The notes under the pieces: model-generated
The model's input: the letters and a program-made list of their open reading frames with translations, nothing else
Databases searched by the model: none
What the model was told of the DNA's origin: nothing
Part shown: piece after piece, positions 59,130-64,000 of the stretch
Numbering within the stretch: the stretch's first letter is position 1
How the letters are laid out: every line of letters begins with the position of its first letter
Translations under genes and position numbers: made by a program
DNA from: Helicobacter sp. MIT 05-5293
Lineage (GTDB): Bacteria; Campylobacterota; Campylobacteria; Campylobacterales; Helicobacteraceae
Reading direction: 5' to 3'
Length of the DNA stretch: 64,000 nt
Assembly (NCBI RefSeq): GCF_000765665.2
Contig: NZ_JROZ02000003.1
Location: 1-64,000 of the forward strand

Positions 59130-59204
59130 GGCGACATAGCCAAGTGGTAAGGCATGGGCCTGCAAAGCCTCGATTCCCCAGTTCGAATCTGGGTGTCGCC
59201 TCCA
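59130..59204 (+). tRNA. tRNA-Cys (GCA)
   Basis: Acceptor GGCGACA/TGTCGCC, anticodon loop CCTGCAAAG giving GCA, T arm CAGTTCGAATCTG and encoded CCA. Confidence 0.96.
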
Positions 59205-59252
59205 TACTAGAATCTTGATTGTCTTTAAAGTCTTAATTTTAGAATCATTAGA

Positions 59253-59340
59253 CGGGAGATGGCTGAGTGGTTGAAAGCGGCGGTCTTGAAAACCGTTGAG
59301 GGTAACACCTCCGGGGGTTCGAATCCCTCTCTCCCGGCCA
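59253..59340 (+). tRNA. tRNA-Ser (UGA)
   Basis: A class II tRNA with acceptor CGGGAGA/TCTCCCG, anticodon loop TCTTGAAAA giving TGA, a long variable arm (TTGAGGGTAACACCTC region), T loop GGTTCGAATCC and encoded CCA. Confidence 0.95.
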
Positions 59341-59368
59341 CCTTTGTAATTTTATTTTGCTCACTTGA

Positions 59369-59476
59369 TATTTACAAACACTCACTGAATTAGATTTATT
59401 ATTTCTTGAAGTAGATAAATTATTGTTTGAGTTTACAGAAGAGTTTTTAGCATCATTTGGTAAAGATTCTGGTTAA
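59369..59476 (+). other. Startless ORF fragment, possible gene relic
   Basis: Thirty-five codons open between a TGA and a TAA in the 264-bp gap between tRNA-Ser and tRNA-Thr read like a protein end (LTELDLLFLEVDKLLFEF, then FLASFGKDSG). There is no start codon and no ribosome-binding site. It may be a relic of an insertion next to the tRNAs, or chance. Confidence 0.2.
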
Positions 59477-59541
59477 TTTTAGGGTTTATGAGAGTTATAT
59501 CTTTAATGTTAAAGAAATTCAATATACTTAATTCAAGACTC

Positions 59542-59570
59542 TTGACAAAGCATAATAAAATCTATATAAT
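59542..59570 (+). promoter_or_regulatory. Consensus promoter of tRNA-Thr/Tyr/Gly/Thr-tuf
   Basis: TTGACA (59542-47), a 17-bp spacer and TATAAT (59565-70) give a perfect sigma70-type consensus, 36 bp before tRNA-Thr. Its strength suits a transcript running through four tRNAs into tuf. Confidence 0.8.
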
Positions 59571-59605
59571 TACACCCTTTTTATGCTTAATTATAAAGCT
59601 TAAAT

Positions 59606-59681
59606 GCTGGTTTAGCTCAGTTGGTAGAGCATCTGCCTTGTAAGCAGAGGGTCGGGGGTTCAAGTCCCTTAACCAGCTCCA
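59606..59681 (+). tRNA. tRNA-Thr (UGU)
   Basis: Acceptor GCTGGTT/AACCAGC, anticodon loop CTTGTAAG giving TGT, T arm GGGGTTCAAGTCCC and encoded CCA. Confidence 0.96.
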
Positions 59682-59736
59682 TTCAAACCTTAGCAATATT
59701 TGCTTTCAGTGTTTGACCAGTTTTTGAATTGTTTTT

Positions 59737-59821
<85 letters not shown>

Positions 59822-59892
59822 CTAAAATTATAGTTTTATTTAAGCCAGAAATAGAGGTTTTAGTGGTAGTCAAAATAGTTTTGTTTTTAGTT

Positions 59893-59969
59893 GCGGGAAT
59901 AGCTCAGTTGGCTAGAGCATCAGCCTTCCAAGCTGAGGGTCGCGGGTTCGAGCCCCGTTTCCCGCTCCA
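59893..59969 (+). tRNA. tRNA-Gly (UCC)
   Basis: Acceptor GCGGGAA/TTCCCGC, anticodon loop CTTCCAAG giving TCC, T arm GGGTTCGAGCCC and encoded CCA. It shares its acceptor stem with tRNA-Gly(GCC) 1 kb upstream. Confidence 0.96.
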
Positions 59970-60053
59970 TACTGGGAGCTGAATCTTCAGGTATATTTTA
60001 TCTTTTAAGATATGCTCCATCAACTTTTTAGTTTTACTTTAATTTAAATATTT

Positions 60054-60128
60054 GCCCATATAGCTCAGTGGCAGAGCACTTCCTTGGTAAGGAAGAGGTC
60101 GGCGGTTCAATCCCGCTTATGGGCTCCA
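60054..60128 (+). tRNA. tRNA-Thr (GGU)
   Basis: Acceptor GCCCATA/TATGGGC, anticodon loop TTGGTAA giving GGT, T arm GCGGTTCAATCCCGC and encoded CCA. It lies 79 bp before tuf. Confidence 0.96.
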
Positions 60129-60207
60129 GTTTATGTGAATCTTTGACTTTTTGAGTGTGTTTTAAGTTTATGAGATTCTGTAAAATAATTTTAGTTAGGA
60201 GAAAAAA

Positions 60208-61407
60208 ATGGCAAAAGAGAAGTTTGTTAAAAACAAACCCCATGTGAATGTGGGAACAATCGGGCATGTCGATCATGGTAAGACAACTTTGAGTGCTGCG
60301 ATCTCTGCAGTTTTAGCAACTAAGGGTTTAGCAGAATTAAAAGATTATGATAATATCGACAATGCCCCCGAAGAAAAAGAAAGAGGGATTACTATTGCGA
60401 CTTCTCATATTGAATATGAGACAGAAAATCGCCATTATGCGCATGTGGATTGCCCCGGGCACGCCGACTATGTTAAAAATATGATTACAGGTGCGGCACA
60501 AATGGACGGAGCGATTCTTGTTGTGTCTGCTGCTGATGGTCCTATGCCCCAAACACGTGAGCATATTCTATTATCTCGCCAAGTGGGTGTTCATTATATT
60601 GTTGTATTCCTTAATAAGCAAGATATGGTTGATGATGCTGAATTGCTTGAGTTGGTTGAAATGGAAGTGAGAGATTTGTTGAATCAGTATGAATTTCCCG
60701 GCGATGATACTCCGATCGTGGCAGGTTCTGCGCTTAAAGCTCTTGAAGAAGCAAAAGCAGGTAGCGTAGGTGAATGGGGCGAAAAAGTATTAAAATTAAT
60801 GGAAGAAGTGGATAAATATATTCCAACACCTGAAAGAGACACTGAAAAAACATTCCTTATGCCTGTAGAAGATGTTTTCTCAATTGCAGGACGTGGAACT
60901 GTTGTTACGGGTAGAATCGAAAGAGGTGTTGTAAAGGTAGGAGATGAAGTTGAGATTGTGGGTATTCGAAATACTCAAAAAACTACCGTTACAGGTGTAG
61001 AAATGTTTAGAAAAGAGCTTGACAAAGGTGAAGCAGGCGATAATGTAGGGATTCTCTTGCGAGGGACAAAAAAAGAAGAAGTCGAAAGAGGTATGGTTTT
61101 ATGCAAACCCGGTTCAATTACTCCTCATAAGAAGTTTGAGGGTGAAATTTATGTTCTTTCCAAAGATGAAGGTGGACGACATACACCATTCTTTAATGGC
61201 TATCGCCCTCAATTCTATGTGCGAACAACGGATGTTACGGGTTCTATTCAGTTACCAAGTGGCGTAGAAATGGTTATGCCCGGTGATAATGTTAGCATTA
61301 CGGTAGAACTTATTAATCCTGTGGCTCTCGAAGATGGAACAAGATTTGCGATTCGTGAAGGTGGTAGAACTGTAGGTTCAGGTGTTGTAACCAAAATCAT
61401 TGAATAG
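60208..61407 (+). CDS. tuf: Elongation factor Tu
   Basis: A 399-aa GTPase that delivers aminoacyl-tRNA to the ribosome. It shows the P-loop GHVDHGKTT (about 18-26), switch I with [34 protein letters not shown] (about 81-100), the guanine motif NKQDMVD (about 136) and the C-terminal [20 protein letters not shown]. The length is typical of Helicobacter. GGAG lies before the ATG, and it is transcribed with the four upstream tRNAs. Confidence 0.98.
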   Translation: MAKEKFVKNKPHVNVGTIGHVDHGKTTLSAAISAVLATKGLAELKDYDNIDNAPEEKERGITIATSHIEYETENRHYAHVDCPGHADYVKNMITGAAQMDGAILVVSAADGPMPQTREHILLSRQVGVHYIVVFLNKQDMVDDAELLELVEMEVRDLLNQYEFPGDDTPIVAGSALKALEEAKAGSVGEWGEKVLKLMEEVDKYIPTPERDTEKTFLMPVEDVFSIAGRGTVVTGRIERGVVKVGDEVEIVGIRNTQKTTVTGVEMFRKELDKGEAGDNVGILLRGTKKEEVERGMVLCKPGSITPHKKFEGEIYVLSKDEGGRHTPFFNGYRPQFYVRTTDVTGSIQLPSGVEMVMPGDNVSITVELINPVALEDGTRFAIREGGRTVGSGVVTKIIE

Positions 61408-61421
61408 TATAAAGGTTCATA

Positions 61422-61592
61422 ATGGCTAAAGGAAATACTGTCAAAATTGGACTAAAATGTTCAGAATGTGGTGATATTAATTATAGCACTACTAAAAATG
61501 CAAAAACAAACACAGAAAAACTGGAGCTCAAAAAGTTTTCTCCTCGATTGAATAAACATACTATTCATAAAGAGGTGAAGCTAAAAAGCTAG
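61422..61592 (+). CDS. rpmG: 50S ribosomal protein L33
   Basis: A 56-aa ribosomal protein: [20 protein letters not shown], then [20 protein letters not shown] and LKS at the end. One CxxC pair is present (CSEC) and the second zinc-ligand pair is missing, as in the H. pylori L33. The gene lies 14 bp after tuf and before tRNA-Trp, the conserved cluster order. Confidence 0.95.
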   Translation: MAKGNTVKIGLKCSECGDINYSTTKNAKTNTEKLELKKFSPRLNKHTIHKEVKLKS

Positions 61593-61606
61593 GCTTATGC
61601 CTAGCT
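61587..61606 (+). other. Hairpin between rpmG and tRNA-Trp
   Basis: Perfect 8-bp arms AGCTAGGC and GCCTAGCT with a TTAT loop overlap the rpmG stop. No T-run follows, so a processing signal freeing the tRNA 5' end is more likely than a terminator. Confidence 0.5.
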
Positions 61607-61609
61607 GAT

Positions 61610-61685
61610 AGGTCAGTAGCTCCAATGGTAGAGCGTCGGTCTCCAAAACCGAATGTTGGGGGTTCGAGTCCCTCCTGGCCTGCCA
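61610..61685 (+). tRNA. tRNA-Trp (CCA)
   Basis: Acceptor AGGTCAG/CTGGCCT with encoded CCA, anticodon loop TCTCCAAAA giving CCA and T arm GGGGGTTCGAGTCCC. It lies between rpmG and secE. Confidence 0.95.
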
Positions 61686-61727
61686 CTAAAGCTGTTAGTT
61701 GAAATATATTGTAAAGAGATACGAGTG

Positions 61728-61910
61728 ATGAAAAAAATAATAACCTATTATCGCAGTGCGAGAGAAGAGCTATCAAAAGTGATTTTTCCTACCAAGGAAC
61801 AAATTAGAAATGCTTCTGTTTCAGTATTGATTGTGGTGAGTGTAATTACTTTATTTTTGGCATTGGTTGATTTGATTTTGTCTGCTTCTGTATCTGGTAT
61901 TTTGAGATAA
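61728..61910 (+). CDS. secE: Preprotein translocase subunit SecE
   Basis: A 60-aa single-span subunit of the SecYEG channel. The amphipathic part REELSKVIFPTKEQIRNASV (about 12-31) carries the conserved E-L-x-K-V-x-(W/F)-P-(S/T) core. It is followed by one membrane helix (IVVSVITLFLALVDLIL). The start at 61728 gives the standard short length; earlier in-frame starts overlap tRNA-Trp. It is followed by nusG. Confidence 0.95.
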   Translation: MKKIITYYRSAREELSKVIFPTKEQIRNASVSVLIVVSVITLFLALVDLILSASVSGILR

Positions 61911-61931
61911 TGTAATTAAAAGAGGTGAAGC

Positions 61932-62447
61932 TTGGAGTGGTATGCGATACAAACTTATTCTGGTAGCGAAAAATCAGTAGGTGAGGCAATTCGTAATTTG
62001 ATTGTTCAAAATCAGATGCAAGATCGTTTTGGCGAAGTAGTTGTTCCTACAGAATCAATTATTGAGACAAAGAAAAAAATTGTCGATCGAAGTCTTTATC
62101 CGGGGTATGTTTTTATCCAAGTTGATTTGGATACAAAACTTTGGCACATGATTCAGTCTTTGCCTAGAGTAGGGCGTTTTATTGGTGAAAGTAAGAAACC
62201 TACACCTTTAAGCGAATCTGATATTGCTAAAATTCTTGAAAAGGTTAGAAATCCAAGTGCTCCAAAACCAAAAATTTTCTTTGAACAAGGAGAGGTTGTA
62301 AGAATTATTGATGGTCCTTTTGCGAACTTTACAGGCACGGTTGAAGAATATAATTTGGAACACAAAAAACTTAAGCTTAACGTCTCAATTTTTGGGCGTA
62401 ACACACCTGTTGAAATACTATATTCACAAGTAGAAAAAATCATTTAA
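61932..62447 (+). CDS. nusG: Transcription termination/antitermination protein NusG
   Basis: A 171-aa RNA polymerase-binding factor. The NGN domain starts at once ([19 protein letters not shown]) with [12 protein letters not shown] (about 57-68) and [13 protein letters not shown]. The KOW domain is at the C-terminus ([20 protein letters not shown]). The start is TTG with AGAGGTGA before it; no ATG fits the conserved N-terminus. It lies in the secE-nusG-rplK order. Confidence 0.96.
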   Translation: MEWYAIQTYSGSEKSVGEAIRNLIVQNQMQDRFGEVVVPTESIIETKKKIVDRSLYPGYVFIQVDLDTKLWHMIQSLPRVGRFIGESKKPTPLSESDIAKILEKVRNPSAPKPKIFFEQGEVVRIIDGPFANFTGTVEEYNLEHKKLKLNVSIFGRNTPVEILYSQVEKII

Positions 62448-62476
62448 ATTTAAGTTTCTTAAAGAAAGGAAAAACG

Positions 62477-62902
62477 ATGGGCAAAAAAGTTGTGGGTGAA
62501 TTGAAATTGCAGATTCCAGCTGGAAAAGCGAATCCGTCTCCTCCCGTTGGTCCAGCTCTTGGACAAAGAGGTGTGAATATTATGGAGTTTTGTAAGGCTT
62601 TTAACGAGAAGACTAAAGACATGGGTAATTTTAATATTCCTGTTATTATCACTATCTATCAAGATAAGAGTTTTACTTTTATTACAAAAAAACCTCCCGT
62701 AACAGATCTTATCAAGAAAGCGGCTAATATTGCAAAAGGTTCAGATAATCCTCTTAAAAATAAAGTTGGAAAGCTGACTGACAAGCAATTAGAAGAAATT
62801 GCTCAAACAAAAATAGAAGATCTTAATGCTTCAGATATACAAGCTGCAAAAAAAATTGTAGCTGGTAGTGCTCGAAGTATGGGTATTGAAATCGTAGATT
62901 AA
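62477..62902 (+). CDS. rplK: 50S ribosomal protein L11
   Basis: A 141-aa protein of the GTPase-associated centre. The conserved [20 protein letters not shown] (about 11-30) and the C-terminal rRNA-binding domain with KTKIEDLNA-type and [12 protein letters not shown] sequences are present. The length is standard. AAAGGA precedes the ATG. Confidence 0.98.
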   Translation: MGKKVVGELKLQIPAGKANPSPPVGPALGQRGVNIMEFCKAFNEKTKDMGNFNIPVIITIYQDKSFTFITKKPPVTDLIKKAANIAKGSDNPLKNKVGKLTDKQLEEIAQTKIEDLNASDIQAAKKIVAGSARSMGIEIVD

Positions 62903-62918
62903 GTATGGAGTTTGTTTT

Positions 62919-63623
62919 ATGGGTAAAAAAATAGCAAAAAGATTACAGACCTTGCAAACAAAGGTCGATTCTCAAAAAGTTTATGATGTTCAAAGTGGTG
63001 TTAGTGTTGTAAAGTCCTTAGCTTCAGCAAAATTTGATGAAACGGTAGAGGTAGCTTTGCGTTTGGGTGTCGACCCGCGCCATGCAGACCAAATGATTCG
63101 CGGTGCTGTGGTGTTACCCCATGGCACAGGCAAAACAGTGCGTGTCGCGGTGTTTGCAAAAGGCGTCAAAGCCGATGAAGCTAAAAATGCAGGGGCTGAT
63201 GTTGTGGGTGCTGATGATTTGGCTGAAGACATCAAAGCAGGCAATATCAATTTTGATATTGTGATTGCAACACCCGATATGATGGCTTTGGTTGGAAAGG
63301 TTGGGCGCATTTTGGGACCAAAAGGGCTAATGCCAAACCCCAAAACCGGCACGGTTACAATGGATATAAGTAAGGCTGTTTCAAATGCAAAGAGCGGACA
63401 AGTAAATTTTAGAGTTGATAAAAAGGGTATTATTCACGCACCTATAGGTAAAGCTTCATTTAATGAAGAAAAAATTAAGGATAATATGCTAGAGCTTGTT
63501 CGTGCGATTAATAAGCTTAAACCTACTTCTGCAAAAGGTAAGTATATCAGAAGTAGTAGCTTATCTTTAACAATGAGTCCTTCTGTCAAAATTGATTCTC
63601 AAGAATTGATGGACACAAAATAA
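62919..63623 (+). CDS. rplA: 50S ribosomal protein L1
   Basis: A 234-aa L1-stalk protein. It has [20 protein letters not shown] (about 44-63), [19 protein letters not shown] (about 68-86), the signature [20 protein letters not shown] (about 127-146) and the C-terminal part of domain I ([16 protein letters not shown]). The length is standard. The central third (about 63060-63360) is noticeably GC-richer in codon choice than the flanks. It is followed by the L10 leader. Confidence 0.98.
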   Translation: MGKKIAKRLQTLQTKVDSQKVYDVQSGVSVVKSLASAKFDETVEVALRLGVDPRHADQMIRGAVVLPHGTGKTVRVAVFAKGVKADEAKNAGADVVGADDLAEDIKAGNINFDIVIATPDMMALVGKVGRILGPKGLMPNPKTGTVTMDISKAVSNAKSGQVNFRVDKKGIIHAPIGKASFNEEKIKDNMLELVRAINKLKPTSAKGKYIRSSSLSLTMSPSVKIDSQELMDTK

Positions 63624-63668
63624 AATTTTTGCTAGAAGAATATCTACGCATCATTTATCTTAGACTGA

Positions 63669-63718
63669 AGACCATAGGGGCTTAGGCTTAAAAATGACCC
63701 TGTGTGAGGTGTAGGTCT
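63669..63718 (+). promoter_or_regulatory. Ribosomal L10 leader (autoregulatory mRNA element)
   Basis: Stem AGACC/GGTCT encloses stem ATAGGG/CCCTGT with a one-sided internal loop GTGAGGTGTA, a kink-turn-like bulge. Position between rplA and rplJ and shape fit the L10(L12)4-binding leader that represses rplJL translation. Confidence 0.65.
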
Positions 63719-63732
63719 GAAAGGAGAAGAAA

Positions 63733-64000
63733 ATGACCAAGCAAGAAAAGATTCAAGTTGTTGAATATTTAAGCTCTGAATTCAAACAAGCCTCTGCGCT
63801 GATTGTATGTGATTATAAGGGTTTGCGGGTAAGTCAGCTTGAAGCGTTGAGAGATGCTTCAAGAAAAGTGGGCATAAAAGTCCAAGTAGTTAAAAATACT
63901 TTGGCTAGTGTTGCTATGAAGAATGCTGAATATCCAGATTTAGAGCTTAAAGACACAAACATTTTTCTTTGGGCTCAAGATCAAATTGATTTATCCAAAG
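63733..64000 (+). CDS. rplJ: 50S ribosomal protein L10, partial at right edge
   Basis: The first 89 residues of L10, which anchors L7/L12 dimers to the stalk. [20 protein letters not shown], then [20 protein letters not shown] and [11 protein letters not shown] are family-typical. AAGGAG lies 6 nt before the ATG. The gene continues beyond the window. Confidence 0.95.
   Translation, partial: MTKQEKIQVVEYLSSEFKQASALIVCDYKGLRVSQLEALRDASRKVGIKVQVVKNTLASVAMKNAEYPDLELKDTNIFLWAQDQIDLSK

Overview
The window reads as chromosomal DNA of a Helicobacter, probably an enterohepatic (non-pylori) species. The grounds are the gene order tuf-rpmG-tRNA-Trp-secE-nusG-rplK-rplA-rplJ, a fliK-flgD-flgE block behind a sigma54 promoter, pseC, a fused pabB/pabC gene, long poly-G phase-variation tracts, extended -10 promoters (TGnTATAAT), and a perfect match to the H. 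pylori Fur box. Base composition is AT-rich, with a few GC-richer genes that look acquired.

Layout. 1-7.8 kb: a mostly minus-strand accessory region with a MerR regulator, a PhzF-family protein, a truncated Tat-signal ORF, a LysE exporter, an aminotransferase, a zinc-ribbon protein, a two-gene restriction-modification unit and a Tat-exported aldo/keto reductase. The PhzF operon and the reductase share an almost identical promoter with the 19-bp spacer typical of MerR control. 7.8-14.3 kb: a DNA alkylation repair protein, a MATE pump, 4-aminobenzoate synthesis (pabB/C, pabA) and a phase-variable LTA-synthase/sulfatase protein that is out of frame here. 14.5-26.3 kb: a chemoreceptor, a BspA-like repeat lipoprotein, MsrAB, two DUF21/CBS proteins, PseC, a flagellin-like helical protein, AccC/AccB and Dcd.

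26.3-30.7 kb holds the most unusual locus. Two duplicated cassettes each carry a Fur-box-type promoter, a small secreted peptide with a double-glycine-like processing motif, and an outer-membrane beta-barrel. They are followed by a FapF-like barrel gene translationally coupled to a periplasmic C39 cysteine peptidase. One peptide copy has a nonsense codon. I propose an iron-controlled relative of the Fap/Fil secretion systems. 30.7-38.5 kb: a PAP2 phosphatase, a small lipoprotein, frameshifted fliK, flgD, flgE with three inserted carbohydrate-binding-like repeats, another barrel protein and an htpX relic.

38.4-58.6 kb: a CmeAB efflux pump with no adjacent outer-membrane gene, argB, a 2-hydroxyacid dehydrogenase, luxS, a CoA-transferase divergent from an HTH protein around a strong palindrome, a second poly-G phase-variable gene (DUF1796 family), dcuB, trmL, and a compact aminotransferase-murC-membrane protein-mutS2 operon. 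58.8-64 kb: nine tRNA genes and the start of the translation/transcription cluster, with an L10 leader before rplJ, which runs off the window.
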